Below, in pieces: positions 50,850 through 59,960 of a DNA stretch of 64,000 nucleotides. The notes beneath the pieces were generated by a model. It did no database searches. It was not told the DNA's origin and saw only the letters and a list, made by a program, of their open reading frames with translations. The stretch covers positions 1-64,000 of the forward strand of contig JAVBPR010000023.1 in assembly GCA_031549485.1 (NCBI GenBank). The letters are read 5' to 3'. The position numbers were made by a program, and so were the translations under genes. Position 1 is the stretch's first letter; each line of letters opens with the position of its first letter. Source of the stretch: JAVBPR01 sp031549485 (lineage in GTDB: Bacteria; Bacillota; Clostridia; Oscillospirales; Feifaniaceae).

Positions 50850-52109
50850 CTATCTGCTTTGAACCTTAGCTGTTCTTCCGATTTTTGTGTTGTCCTTACG
50901 GCGGTCGGTTAGCTCGAAAACGGGATTAACAGCAGATTCAGCGCGGTAATCTTTGCCTTTTTCTTTTTGGTGGCGGCTTATTACCGCATGGCTCGGCACA
51001 TTTGCGATCGGCTGGTTAACAATATCCTGATAGAAAAAGAAATTATGGTCGTCCGGCAATGCGCTGACCTCATTATAGCTTTCCCCGTCCGAAGTCAGCT
51101 CAACCTGATTTTCGAGAATATCGCGTACATAGCTTCGCGTATCTTCGAATTTCAAAAGTTTCGGGAATTCTTTTTCTCTGATATATTCGGCGTAATCTTT
51201 TTTCTCGTATTTTTCGAGGAGATAGACAGCGTGCTGCAGATGCGCGAGTTCTTGATTTAAGTGCAGTTCCCAAATTGACTTCAAGTTTTTATCGGTTTCG
51301 TCTTCGTAAAATGAATAATACAGGTAGCATTCCATATATTCCTGCATCAGCATGCATTCGAGATAGGTGCTTTTCGGATCGAGAAGCGAGCCGTAGTGGG
51401 AAACATGCTGTTCCTCGATAAGCGCGATTTCCTGATAAAGTTTTCGCCCTATATCGTTTTCGTAAGTGTTGCCGGCGTTCATATAGAAATTCATCGTCTG
51501 CTGCTCCGCCGCCGTGATTATCATCGTGTTTAATATAGAACGCAAATTTGCCTTTTTAAAATTCAGCGGAGCTTTGACAGAGTCGGCGGGATAGCGGTGC
51601 TCCGATATTGTCGGCCGTCCGGGAGTAATATCGACGTAATTTAGGACAAGTTTATGAGCGGGAATATCGCCGTCGATGTCAAGAAGGTTAGCATAGCGGT
51701 AAAGATGATCAAAATCCTCGAGCAGGGCAAAATCAAGCGCGGCCTTCACCTGGCTGTCCGGCTCGTTTTTGGCGAGCCATGCAGTCAAATCGACAGCGAC
51801 ATGCTCATAGCCTATCGTAGTTTCAAGCACGGTTTCATCAAGCGGCTTCAGCCAGTTTATATGTTTTTGCTGCTGCTGTTCTATCATTCTTGAGATGGCG
51901 ATTTCGCGGCGGAGATCGTTGTTTGTGCAATGGCGGTGAAAATTATGGGAGTTCATAACGGCGAAAACTTCAATTCCGTTCATAAGGATTATTCTGAGTT
52001 TTGAATAGGGGTCGACATTATATTTTGAATATGACTTCGGATAAATCGCTTTCCAATCAAAAAAGCAATCGTCGATTTTTGCCACTTTTTCTTTAAACGG
52101 ATTAAACAT
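50850..52109 (-). CDS. Ferritin-like (possible di-iron) protein, function unknown
   Basis: 419 residues, strongly helical, no signal peptide. Carboxylate/histidine pairs in the pattern of ferritin-like four-helix bundles appear: LLEDFDHLYRYAN, ITAAEQQTMNFYMN, IALIEEQHVSHYGSL (an EExxH site), and NQELAHLQHAVYLLEKY (E..H). I do not recognise a named family. The polar C-terminal about 60 residues (AESAVNPVFELTDRRKD) lies outside the bundle. Start ATG 52109 has GAGGA about 8 bases upstream. It sits between the terminator and ytvI and is transcribed with ytvI. Possible roles are oxidative-stress or metal handling; untested. Confidence 0.7.
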   Translation of the reverse strand: MFNPFKEKVAKIDDCFFDWKAIYPKSYSKYNVDPYSKLRIILMNGIEVFAVMNSHNFHRHCTNNDLRREIAISRMIEQQQQKHINWLKPLDETVLETTIGYEHVAVDLTAWLAKNEPDSQVKAALDFALLEDFDHLYRYANLLDIDGDIPAHKLVLNYVDITPGRPTISEHRYPADSVKAPLNFKKANLRSILNTMIITAAEQQTMNFYMNAGNTYENDIGRKLYQEIALIEEQHVSHYGSLLDPKSTYLECMLMQEYMECYLYYSFYEDETDKNLKSIWELHLNQELAHLQHAVYLLEKYEKKDYAEYIREKEFPKLLKFEDTRSYVRDILENQVELTSDGESYNEVSALPDDHNFFFYQDIVNQPIANVPSHAVISRHQKEKGKDYRAESAVNPVFELTDRRKDNTKIGRTAKVQSR

Positions 52110-52146
52110 AAAAATTCCTCGCAAATATTTTTTTCTATTATTTGCA

Positions 52147-53238
52147 TTAATTGAGGTTTTTATTCATTTTTAGCTTAATATCACCGTTTTTGATAAGATT
52201 TTTCAGAATTATCAGGCAAAGAGGGAGAACGAGCATTCCGATAACGCCGAAAAGTTTTAAACCGACATAAATAGATATAAGCGTCAGAAGCGGATTGAGG
52301 CCGATTTGCTTTCCGATAACTTTTGGCTCTAAAATCTGGTGAGTTGCGATATTTATAATATAGAGAATCAGCATATAAACCCCGCTTTTTACATCGCCGC
52401 TTGCAAAGGCGATTATTGCCCAAGGGACTGCAATCGTGCTGATTCCGACAATCGGCAAAATATCTATAAAGCAGATTATCAGCGAAAGGGTAAAGGCGTA
52501 GGGCATCTGCATAAGCGTTAAAATGATGAAAACTTCGAAAAAAGATATAATAAGAATTATCGAGTAGCCTTTTATCATTTTTCCTATGCTTACAATGATT
52601 TTGCTGAAATGAAGTGCGAACCCGTCAACGATTTTTTTCGGGATAAAACGGCGAAGGGATTCTTTTGTCAAATCAAAATACGAGGTGCACAAAAAACACG
52701 CGCCGACCGTCGCAACGACAAAAATGAGGGCGTTTGGAAGCCCGGCGATAAAACCGCCCGCTTTCGGGATAAGGGAGAGAAGAAAATCTCCGGCAGAGCC
52801 GATAAATTTGGACGCGGAGGTATTTATACTTTCGATAAAAAAGTTCGCTATGTCGGGATTAATGCGCTCTACCGATAAAAAAAGTTTATCGATAAAGTCC
52901 GAAATCATGCCGGGCAGTATGTCGACTATAACCGGCAAAACCGAATAAAAACGCTTTAGCTCATTAATAAGCATGGCGAAAATACCGTAAACAAGAATGA
53001 AAAAAACAAAAAGCGCGCCGATAACCAAAATCGGGGCGGCAAAATTTTTCAAAAATTTATTTTTCGTTTTTAGATAGCGGACCGGCTTGCGAAGCATATA
53101 AGCGACGAGGAACCCTATAATAAACGGGATAAAAAGGGGCAGGCCGAACCTAATGGCACAATACATCAAAGCCGCTGCAACAATATAGAAAGCGGTGTTT
53201 ATAAGAAATTTACTTTTAAGCGGCAAATCTATTAGCAT
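52147..53238 (-). CDS. ytvI: YtvI-like AI-2E family membrane protein
   Basis: 363 residues, about eight helices in the AI-2E/PurR-like exporter family, with the conserved PYAFTLSLIICFIDILPIVG and HQILEPKVIGKQIGLNPLLTL pieces. The Bacillus sporulation protein YtvI belongs to this group; whether this one is sporulation-specific cannot be seen. RBS AAAGGG. First gene of the ytvI-ferritin-like pair, divergent from the ACT-hom-lysC operon. Confidence 0.88.
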   Translation of the reverse strand: MLIDLPLKSKFLINTAFYIVAAALMYCAIRFGLPLFIPFIIGFLVAYMLRKPVRYLKTKNKFLKNFAAPILVIGALFVFFILVYGIFAMLINELKRFYSVLPVIVDILPGMISDFIDKLFLSVERINPDIANFFIESINTSASKFIGSAGDFLLSLIPKAGGFIAGLPNALIFVVATVGACFLCTSYFDLTKESLRRFIPKKIVDGFALHFSKIIVSIGKMIKGYSIILIISFFEVFIILTLMQMPYAFTLSLIICFIDILPIVGISTIAVPWAIIAFASGDVKSGVYMLILYIINIATHQILEPKVIGKQIGLNPLLTLISIYVGLKLFGVIGMLVLPLCLIILKNLIKNGDIKLKMNKNLN

Positions 53239-53326
53239 TTTGGCCCTTTCGAAACTTTTAATATATTAATTGTGCGAGTTGTATAGTTTTTTATTCAATA
53301 AACTGAAAAATTGTTTATTTTTTTAC

Positions 53327-53355
53327 TTGCATGACCGCTCCGCATGTGATATATT
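53327..53355 (+). promoter_or_regulatory. Promoter of the ACT-hom-lysC operon
   Basis: TTGCAT (53327-53332), 17-base spacer, TATATT (53350-53355) with TGA before it (extended -10). The rest of the 156-base gap shows no T-box or lysine riboswitch. Confidence 0.8.
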
Positions 53356-53394
53356 ACACAGAGCAAGCACAAATGTCTTTAGGAGGAATACAAT

Positions 53395-53838
53395 ATGAAG
53401 ACCGATGAAACATTGTATTTAGTGGACGGTTCTGTCTTGCCCTCGGTTTATATCAGCGTTGTTAAGGCAAAGAAAATGCTGAGTTCCGGCCAGGCAAAAA
53501 CAATAGGCGAAGCGGTGGCGAAAACAAATATTTCGCGAAGCGCGTTTTATAAATATAAAGACCATGTCCATACTTTCAGCGATAAAAGCATCGGTCAGAT
53601 TTATACGCTTAACGCAACTCTTGCCGACGCGCCGGGGGTTTTGCAGGCGATGCTTGCGGTTTTTGCCAATATGTCTTTTAATGTTTTGACGATAAACCAA
53701 AACATTCCGTATAACGATATTGCCCCGGTTACAATTTCGTTTTGCGCGGTGGGTATGGATAACTCTGTCGAGCTGCTTATTAAAAAGCTGAAGAAAATAA
53801 ACGGGCTTTTGGAAGCAAACTTGGTGGGAAGCAAATAG
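53395..53838 (+). CDS. ACT-domain protein UPF0735 (PheB-type)
   Basis: 147 residues. The N-terminal half (1-65) is helical and looks like a helix-turn-helix (GEAVAKTNISRSAFYKYKDHV), the C-terminal half is an ACT domain (IYTLNATLADAPGVLQAMLAVFA). Such proteins are grouped with PheB and may act as regulators sensing an amino acid. AGGAGG before ATG. Immediately upstream of hom and lysC, so threonine, methionine or lysine sensing is a fair guess. Confidence 0.92.
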   Translation: MKTDETLYLVDGSVLPSVYISVVKAKKMLSSGQAKTIGEAVAKTNISRSAFYKYKDHVHTFSDKSIGQIYTLNATLADAPGVLQAMLAVFANMSFNVLTINQNIPYNDIAPVTISFCAVGMDNSVELLIKKLKKINGLLEANLVGSK

Positions 53839-53853
53839 ATTGGAGTAGAGGAA

Positions 53854-55056
53854 ATGATAAAAATTGCGATTTTGGGGCATGGAGTTGTCGGCTCGGGTGT
53901 TGTCGACGTTCTAAACCAAAACAAACTGCATATCGCACAAAAAGCGGGGCGGGAAATTATAATAAAATATATTCTCGATTTGCGCGATTTTGACCTGCCA
54001 TACAGCAATATTTTTGTAAAAGATTTTAATTTGATTTTAAGCGATCCCGAGATCGCGGTTGTTGTCGAGACTATGGGAGGGTTGCATCCCGCTTATGATT
54101 TTTCGAAAGCCGCTCTTTTGGCGGGGAAAAGCGTTATTACATCCAACAAAGAAGTCGTCGCCGAAAAAGGAGCAGAGCTTCTTGAAATCGCGCAAAAAAA
54201 TAATGTGAATTATCTTTTCGAGGCGAGCGTCGGCGGCGGAATACCGATAATAAGGCCGCTTGACCAGTGCCTTGCGGCAAATAACGTAAGCGAAGTTGTC
54301 GGAATTCTCAACGGCACAACGAATTATATTCTGACAAAAATGCTAAACGACGGCGCGGATTTTGAGAGCGCGCTGCTTGAAGCGCAGGAGAAGGGATACG
54401 CGGAAAAAGATCCTTCGGCGGACGTTGACGGGCTTGACGCCTGCCGGAAAATTTGTATCCTCGCTTCGCTTGCTTTCGGACGGCAGGTTTACCCCGAAAG
54501 TATTTATACCGAAGGGATTCGGGGGATAACTTCGGCCGATGTAGAATATGCCAAAAAGCTCGGCGGCGTTATAAAACTTATAGGAAAAACAAAAGAACGG
54601 CAAAATGGCAACGGCAAAATCGCGGCGATGGTTGCGCCGCACATCGTTCCGGAGAAAAGCCTTATTTCCAAAGTGGACGATGTTTTTAATTGCATAATGG
54701 TGCGCGGCGATGTTCTCGGCGATGTCCTTTTTTACGGAAAGGGCGCGGGGAAAATGCCGACAGCCAGCGCGGTCGTCGCTGATGTAATCGACGCGGTAAA
54801 ACATATCGGTGCCCGCAAAAACATCTACTGGGTGGATGCCGGTCCCGAGGCTGTTTTGGAAATAGATAAACTTAGAAATAAGTTTTTGCTAAGGTTTAAA
54901 GGCGGAAATGTTCCGGAAAGACTGCAGGGCGGCGAAAAAATTGACGCGGGCGTGCCGGGTGAAATCGGATACTTAACCGAGAAAATCACCGAGGCTGAAT
55001 ACAGGGAAATCAAAGGGGAAAAAGACTTTATTTCGGGAATAAGAATTTTACTATAA
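53854..55056 (+). CDS. hom: Homoserine dehydrogenase, apparently without a full ACT domain
   Basis: 400 residues. It reduces aspartate semialdehyde to homoserine. Rossmann GHGVVGSGVVDVL, the catalytic GILNGTTNYILTKM and KDPSADVDGLDACRK in its usual place, and GDVLFYGKGAGKMPTASAV are clear. Typical Firmicute Hom has about 430 residues with an ACT domain at the end; here the tail after residue 330 is short (FKGGNVPERLQGGEKIDAG) and lacks a visible ACT motif. The free ACT protein next door may supply feedback. RBS AGAGG. Confidence 0.95.
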   Translation: MIKIAILGHGVVGSGVVDVLNQNKLHIAQKAGREIIIKYILDLRDFDLPYSNIFVKDFNLILSDPEIAVVVETMGGLHPAYDFSKAALLAGKSVITSNKEVVAEKGAELLEIAQKNNVNYLFEASVGGGIPIIRPLDQCLAANNVSEVVGILNGTTNYILTKMLNDGADFESALLEAQEKGYAEKDPSADVDGLDACRKICILASLAFGRQVYPESIYTEGIRGITSADVEYAKKLGGVIKLIGKTKERQNGNGKIAAMVAPHIVPEKSLISKVDDVFNCIMVRGDVLGDVLFYGKGAGKMPTASAVVADVIDAVKHIGARKNIYWVDAGPEAVLEIDKLRNKFLLRFKGGNVPERLQGGEKIDAGVPGEIGYLTEKITEAEYREIKGEKDFISGIRILL

Positions 55057-55067
55057 AGGAGCAAATA

Positions 55068-56273
55068 ATGAGTTTAATTGTGCAAAAATTTGGCGGCAGT
55101 TCGGTTGCCGACAAAGAGCGGCTTTTCAGAGTTGCCGGGATTGTATCGGAAACTTATAAAGCCGGGAATGATGTCGTTGTCGTTCTTTCCGCGCAGGGAG
55201 ACACGACAGACGACCTGATTGAAAAGGCGAAAGAGATAAGCTCGAAGCCCTCGCGCCGCGAGATGGATATGCTTCTCTCGACGGGCGAACAAATTTCGAT
55301 ATCTCTGTTTGCGATGGCGCTTGAAACGATGGGGCTACCCGTTATTTCTCTGCTTGGCTGGCAGATTGGTATGGCGACCGATTCGAATTACAGCCTTGCA
55401 AGGATAAAGAGAGTCGACACCGAGAGACTTCAAAAAGAGCTTGATGACCGCAAGATTGTTGTTGTCGCCGGATTCCAGGGGATAAACAAATACGACGATA
55501 TTACAACCCTCGGCAGGGGCGGTTCGGATACTACGGCGGTTGCTATTGCGGCAGCGCTCGGCGCAGATTTGTGCCAAATTTATACCGATGTCGACGGCGT
55601 TTATACAGCCGATCCGCGAATTGTAAAAGGTGCGCGGAAATTAGAAGAAATTTCGTTTGACGAAATGCTTGAGCTTGCAAGCCTCGGCGCGAATGTTCTT
55701 CACAACCGCTCGGTAGAGCTTGCAAAAAAATATGATGTAAACATGGAAGTTGTTTCGAGTTTTATAAAAGAAAAAGGTACGAAGGTTAAGGAGGCCAATA
55801 AAGTGGAAAAAATGCTTGTTAAAGGTGTTGCCAAAGATGATAATGTTGCGAGGATTTCGCTTGTAAGCGTGCCGGACACCCCCGGAATCGCGTTTAAAAT
55901 TTTCTCGGCGCTTGCGGCGAAAAAAATCAACGTTGATATAATTTTGCAGTCGATCGGAAGAGGAGAAACAAAGGATATCAGCTTCACAATTCCGAAAAAT
56001 GAGCTTGAAGTTGCGCTTGATGTGCTTGCACCTATCGCTGAATCGCTTGACGCGGAAAAGGTTATTCACAGCGAGGATGTAAGTAAAGTTTCGGCTGTCG
56101 GCGCCGGAATGGCGAGCAATCCGGGTGTTGCGGCGAAAATGTTCGAAGCGCTTTCAGATGCGAAAATCAATATCCAGATGATTTCGACAAGCGAAATTAA
56201 AATATCGGTTCTTGTTGCCAAGGCGGAAGCGGACAGAGCGCTAAACGCGATACATGATAAATTTATATTTTAA
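55068..56273 (+). CDS. lysC: Aspartate kinase
   Basis: 401 residues. It phosphorylates aspartate, the entry to lysine, threonine, methionine and, through dihydrodipicolinate, spore dipicolinate. Kinase motifs IVQKFGGSSVADKERL and TTLGRGGSDTTAVAIAAALGA; LCQIYTDVDGVYTADPRIV near residue 165. Two C-terminal ACT domains (VSVPDTPGIAFKIFSAL and GAGMASNPGVAAKMFEAL). AGGAG before ATG, 11 bases after hom. Confidence 0.97.
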   Translation: MSLIVQKFGGSSVADKERLFRVAGIVSETYKAGNDVVVVLSAQGDTTDDLIEKAKEISSKPSRREMDMLLSTGEQISISLFAMALETMGLPVISLLGWQIGMATDSNYSLARIKRVDTERLQKELDDRKIVVVAGFQGINKYDDITTLGRGGSDTTAVAIAAALGADLCQIYTDVDGVYTADPRIVKGARKLEEISFDEMLELASLGANVLHNRSVELAKKYDVNMEVVSSFIKEKGTKVKEANKVEKMLVKGVAKDDNVARISLVSVPDTPGIAFKIFSALAAKKINVDIILQSIGRGETKDISFTIPKNELEVALDVLAPIAESLDAEKVIHSEDVSKVSAVGAGMASNPGVAAKMFEALSDAKINIQMISTSEIKISVLVAKAEADRALNAIHDKFIF

Positions 56274-56291
56274 AAATAATAAAATAATTTT

Positions 56292-56322
56292 AATGCCCGG
56301 GCTTTAAAGTCCGGGCATTTTA
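56292..56322 (+). terminator. Terminator after lysC
   Basis: Stem AATGCCCGG / CCGGGCATT followed by TTATG; the U-tract is short. Confidence 0.7.
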
Positions 56323-56361
56323 TGTTAAAATATTTTGGAAAATATTTACCATGGGTGTTTT

Positions 56362-57096
56362 ATGAAAAAAGTTGAAATTTTAGGGCTGAATTTTGCGGAT
56401 ACCAATCTTTCGGGCGCGCGCGAATTTGTTTTTGACAGGCTTGAGCGCGAAACGACGACCATGGTGGTCACCGCAAATGCCGAATTCGGCAAGCTTGCCC
56501 TTGAAGATGAAAAAATAAGAGATTTATATAATGGCGCGGACCTGCTTGTCGCTGACGGCGCCGGCGTTGTTTTGGCGGCTAAAATTTTGGGAAAAACTTT
56601 GCAGGGCAAGGTTGCCGGAGTGGATTTGGCTGCGGAAGTCGCAAATACCGCCGCGGAAAAGGCGTTGCCGCTTTTTTTGCTCGGAGGTAAGCCGGGAATC
56701 GCGGAAGCGGCTGCCGAAAATCTGCAAAAAAAATATCCTGGGCTTTTGATTGCAGGAACGGCGGATGGTTATTTTAGCAGCGACGGGGAGCGAGCTCCGC
56801 TAATAAAAAACAGCGGTGCAAAAATCGTCTTTGTCTGCCTCGGCTCGCCGAAACAGGAATATTTTATTAAAAACAATTATTCGCTCTTTGACGGAATGCT
56901 TCTTATCGGGCTCGGCGGGAGCCTTGATGTATTTGCCGGAGTTTCAAAACGCGCTCCGGATTTTTTCGTTAAATGTAACCTCGAGTGGTTCTATCGGCTG
57001 ATAAAGCAACCGAGCAGACTCGGACGTATGATGAAACTTCCCGCATATGAATTTGAGGCGGTAAAAGCGAAATTATTTAAGAAAAAGGGGAAATGA
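56362..57096 (+). CDS. tagA: WecG/TagA/CpsF family glycosyltransferase
   Basis: 244 residues. The family adds N-acetylmannosamine (TagA) or related sugars to undecaprenyl-linked GlcNAc in wall teichoic acid or polysaccharide synthesis. Motifs: TANAEFGKLALED near residue 40, the LVADGAGVVLAAKILGKTLQGKVAG stretch in parts, LGSPKQEYFI, and the C-terminal RAPDFFVKCNLEWFYRLIKQPSR pattern. Start ATG 56362; a longer frame from 56335 lacks an RBS. First gene of the packed run to the window end; thyX starts 1 base after its stop. Confidence 0.93.
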   Translation: MKKVEILGLNFADTNLSGAREFVFDRLERETTTMVVTANAEFGKLALEDEKIRDLYNGADLLVADGAGVVLAAKILGKTLQGKVAGVDLAAEVANTAAEKALPLFLLGGKPGIAEAAAENLQKKYPGLLIAGTADGYFSSDGERAPLIKNSGAKIVFVCLGSPKQEYFIKNNYSLFDGMLLIGLGGSLDVFAGVSKRAPDFFVKCNLEWFYRLIKQPSRLGRMMKLPAYEFEAVKAKLFKKKGK

Positions 57097-57097
57097 C

Positions 57098-57868
57098 ATG
57101 AGCGCAAAGGTAACGCTTATAACCCATACGCCAGAGCCGGAAAAGGTGATTGCCGCCGCGGCGAAACTTTGTTACAGCGCAGTCGGTATCGAGGCATTGC
57201 AGGAAAAAATCGATGCAAAAAGCGCCGCGGATTTCGTGCTTATGCTCGGCGAGCTCGGGCATGAAAGCCCTATCGAGCATGTCTCGTTTACCTTTGGAAT
57301 CGAGGGAGTTTCAAGGGCGCTTTTGGCGCAGATAACGCGCCACAGAATAGCGTCGTACAGTGTTCAAAGCCAGCGATATGTTGAAAAAGCGGATTTTGCT
57401 TATATTACACCGCCCGAAATTGAAAAAGATGAAGTAGCGGCGAAGGAATTTCAAAAAGCGATGGATATCGCAAAGGAAAGCTATAATAAAATAACCGAAA
57501 TCCTGTTTCATAAGCATTTGGACGAGCTTATGAAATCGGGCATAGACGAGAAAAAGGCAAAAACCGCCGCGAAGAAACAGGCGATAGAAGACGCGAGATT
57601 TGTGCTTCCCAATGCATGCGATACGCGTATGATTATCACCATGAACGCCAGAAGTTTGATGAACTTTTTCCGCCACCGCTGCTGCAATCGTGCACAGTGG
57701 GAAATAAAAGACCTTGCCGATAAAATGCTTGATCTTGTCCGCGAAGCGGCGCCGACGCTTTTTTCAAAGGCCGGTCCGCCGTGTGCCGCAAAGCCTTGTC
57801 CCGAGGGGAAAATGTCCTGCGGAAAACAGGCGCAGATGCGCGAAAAGTATAGAATTAAAGAGGATTAA
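57098..57868 (+). CDS. thyX: FAD-dependent thymidylate synthase ThyX
   Basis: 256 residues. It makes dTMP from dUMP with methylene-THF and NADPH through FAD. The signature RHR-x7-S is RHRIASYSVQS (near residue 82). HESPIEHVSFTF and NARSLMNFFRHRCCNRAQWEI are also typical. The C-terminus has several cysteines (CAAKPCPEGKMSCGK). Co-encoded with tmk, which phosphorylates its product, so the two form a dTTP module. Confidence 0.97.
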   Translation: MSAKVTLITHTPEPEKVIAAAAKLCYSAVGIEALQEKIDAKSAADFVLMLGELGHESPIEHVSFTFGIEGVSRALLAQITRHRIASYSVQSQRYVEKADFAYITPPEIEKDEVAAKEFQKAMDIAKESYNKITEILFHKHLDELMKSGIDEKKAKTAAKKQAIEDARFVLPNACDTRMIITMNARSLMNFFRHRCCNRAQWEIKDLADKMLDLVREAAPTLFSKAGPPCAAKPCPEGKMSCGKQAQMREKYRIKED

Positions 57869-58531
57869 ATGGGTAAGCTGATTGTTATTGACGGCATAGA
57901 CGGCGCGGGCAAACAAACTCAGGCGGAAATCCTTGTGACGTCGCTGAAGCAGCGCGGTTATGATGTGAAATTCATAACCTTTCCGACCTATCAAAAATCC
58001 TCTGCGCTTGTCGAGATGTATCTCGGGGGAGAATTCGGGGAAAATGCTGCTTCGGTGAACGCTTATGCCGCGTCTGTGTTTTTCGCGGTTGACAGGATAG
58101 CTTCGTTTCTTCGCGAATGGAAGAACGACTATGAAGGCGGAAAGATAATCGTTTGCGACCGCTACACCACGGCAAATGCCATTCATCAGCTTTCAAAAAT
58201 TGAGCGCGGGGAGTACGACGAATATTTAACTTGGCTTTGCGAATTTGAATACGGAAAGCTTGGACTTCCGAAACCGGATATCACGATATTTCTCGATGTA
58301 CCGGTCGAAGTTTCGCAAGGTCTTTTATCGAAACGGTATAAAAGCGTGGAAAGCAAAAAAGATATCCATGAGAAGGATTTGGAGTATCTTTATAAATGCC
58401 GCGAGGCGGCGGCATATTCTGCTGAGAAACTCGGTTTTTGCGTAATTGAATGCACCGAAAACGGTGAGATGAGAAAAGTAGAGGAGATTGCGGAAGATGT
58501 CCTTCAAAACACGCTTTCCGCGCTAAAATAA
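57869..58531 (+). CDS. tmk: Thymidylate kinase
   Basis: 220 residues. dTMP kinase, next step after ThyX. P-loop GIDGAGKQTQ at residues 9-18 has Gln where most have Ser/Thr at the GKS position, a variant known in some clostridial Tmk. The CDRYTTANAIHQLSK region carries the DR(Y/H) dTMP-binding site. The lid-type RYKSVESKKDIHEKDLEYL is present. The stop shares a base with the next start (TAATG). Confidence 0.95.
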   Translation: MGKLIVIDGIDGAGKQTQAEILVTSLKQRGYDVKFITFPTYQKSSALVEMYLGGEFGENAASVNAYAASVFFAVDRIASFLREWKNDYEGGKIIVCDRYTTANAIHQLSKIERGEYDEYLTWLCEFEYGKLGLPKPDITIFLDVPVEVSQGLLSKRYKSVESKKDIHEKDLEYLYKCREAAAYSAEKLGFCVIECTENGEMRKVEEIAEDVLQNTLSALK

Positions 58532-59421
58532 TGCTTGAATTAAGACCTATAGAAATAGAGGACAGAGAAAAAATACTTCCGCTGCTTAAAAATAGCGGGG
58601 CGATGGCATGCACCTCGAATTTTGCAACTGCATTCATTTGGGGAAAATGCTATGACTCGCGCTTTGCGATAACAAGCGACAGAGTGGCTGTTTTCAGCCG
58701 CATGCCAGACAGGATTGCCGCTTATCCTCCTTTCGGAACAGGGGATTTAAGAAGCGCCGTTCTCGATATTATTGAATACTCAAAAAGTACAGGTTTGCCG
58801 TTTTCTTTTTACGGAGTCGAAGAAAAAATGGCGCAGGAGATTTTGGATTTAAACCTTGGTTTTGAAAAAATCGAGCGGCGGGATTACAGCGATTATCTTT
58901 ACGATAGAGAAACTCTTGCGAGCTTAGCGGGAAAAGCCTTTCACGGCAAACGCGGGCATCTGAAAAAATTCAAAAGCACCTATAATTATAAGTTTAAAGC
59001 AATCGAAAAAGAGGATATTGCTGACTGTCTACTTATAAATGAAGAGTGGGGAAAGGAACACGGCGTTAGCGGAGAGGTAAGTTACGAAAAAGAGTCGCTC
59101 GCCGTATCAGCTTGCCTGTCTAATTTTGACGAGCTCGGCGCTTTCGGCGTTATTGTAAGGGTAAACGGCAAGCCGGCAGCGTTCACCATTGCTTCGAGAA
59201 TGTCCGGTAACAGCGAAGTTATAGACGTTCATTTTGAAAAAGCAGTCGCAAATTATAACGGCATTTACGTCTTTATAAATAACGAATTTGTAAATTCGCT
59301 TCCGGAGGATATAAAACTTATCAACAGGGAAGAGGATTTAGGGATTGAAGGGCTTCGCAAGGCAAAACTTTCGTATCATCCGGAGATTATTTTGCCGAAA
59401 TATGAAATGAGGCTTTCGTAA
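58531..59421 (+). CDS. DUF2156 domain protein (GNAT-like acyltransferase fold)
   Basis: 296 residues. DUF2156 is related to the C-terminal acyltransferase domain of phosphatidylglycerol lysyltransferases (MprF family) and to FemABX-like GNAT proteins. Seen are the CTSNFATAFIWGKCYD start and the C-terminal FINNEFVNSLPEDIKLINREEDLG, with KAKLSYHPE. No membrane segment, so not MprF itself. The transferred group is unknown. Overlaps tmk and the following gene by one base each. Confidence 0.9.
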   Translation: MLELRPIEIEDREKILPLLKNSGAMACTSNFATAFIWGKCYDSRFAITSDRVAVFSRMPDRIAAYPPFGTGDLRSAVLDIIEYSKSTGLPFSFYGVEEKMAQEILDLNLGFEKIERRDYSDYLYDRETLASLAGKAFHGKRGHLKKFKSTYNYKFKAIEKEDIADCLLINEEWGKEHGVSGEVSYEKESLAVSACLSNFDELGAFGVIVRVNGKPAAFTIASRMSGNSEVIDVHFEKAVANYNGIYVFINNEFVNSLPEDIKLINREEDLGIEGLRKAKLSYHPEIILPKYEMRLS

Positions 59422-59960
59422 TGGTTTATGTTGTTCTTGCAGACGGTTTCGAGGAAATCGAGGCAGTCGCTCCTATTGACATTCTTCGCCGCGGCGGCGC
59501 CAAAGTTTGCGTTGCCGGGTTTTCGGAGTATATTACAGGCTCACACGGTATAAAGATTGCCGCGGAAATTTTACTCGATGAAATCGACCTTTCGGCGGCG
59601 GAAATGATAATTTTGCCGGGAGGTCCGGGGCATAAAATCCTTAAAGACTCGAGCGTGCTTTCAGAAATTTTAAAAAATGCCGCAGAAAAAGGCGTTACGC
59701 TTGCGGCGATTTGTGCCGCGCCGACCGTTCTTGCCGGTTTTGGGCTTTTAGACGGAGTAAAGGCGACCTGCTTTCCGGGCATGGAAAATTTGCTTGCTTC
59801 CGCTGTTTTCACCGATGCGGAAACGGTTTTTGACAAGAATATTCTAACTTCGAAAAGTGCAGGAACCGCTACCGCATTCGCGCTTCACGCGCTAAAAATT
59901 TTAAAGGGCGAGGCCGTGTCAAATAAAGTCAGGGAAGAAATAAAATATGCCGAATTTTAA
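59421..59960 (+). CDS. DJ-1/PfpI family protein
   Basis: 179 residues. The DJ-1 active-site set is visible: Glu in DGFEEIEAVAPIDILRRGG at the N-terminus and nucleophilic Cys in AAICAAPTVLAGFG near residue 100. Family members act as chaperones, deglycases or in oxidative stress; the role here is not known. Translationally coupled (overlaps) with DUF2156 and the 5-formyl-THF gene. Confidence 0.95.
   Translation: MVYVVLADGFEEIEAVAPIDILRRGGAKVCVAGFSEYITGSHGIKIAAEILLDEIDLSAAEMIILPGGPGHKILKDSSVLSEILKNAAEKGVTLAAICAAPTVLAGFGLLDGVKATCFPGMENLLASAVFTDAETVFDKNILTSKSAGTATAFALHALKILKGEAVSNKVREEIKYAEF

Noticed and set aside
50807..50850. Six-cysteine SCIFF peptide that often follows yajC/TIGR04086 in Clostridia
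   Set aside because: Only a bidirectional terminator fits here; no small cysteine-rich reading frame is present.
53239..53394. Lysine riboswitch or T-box before the ACT-hom-lysC operon
   Set aside because: The gap is AT-rich with a plain extended -10 promoter; no T-box motif or lysine aptamer blocks are seen.
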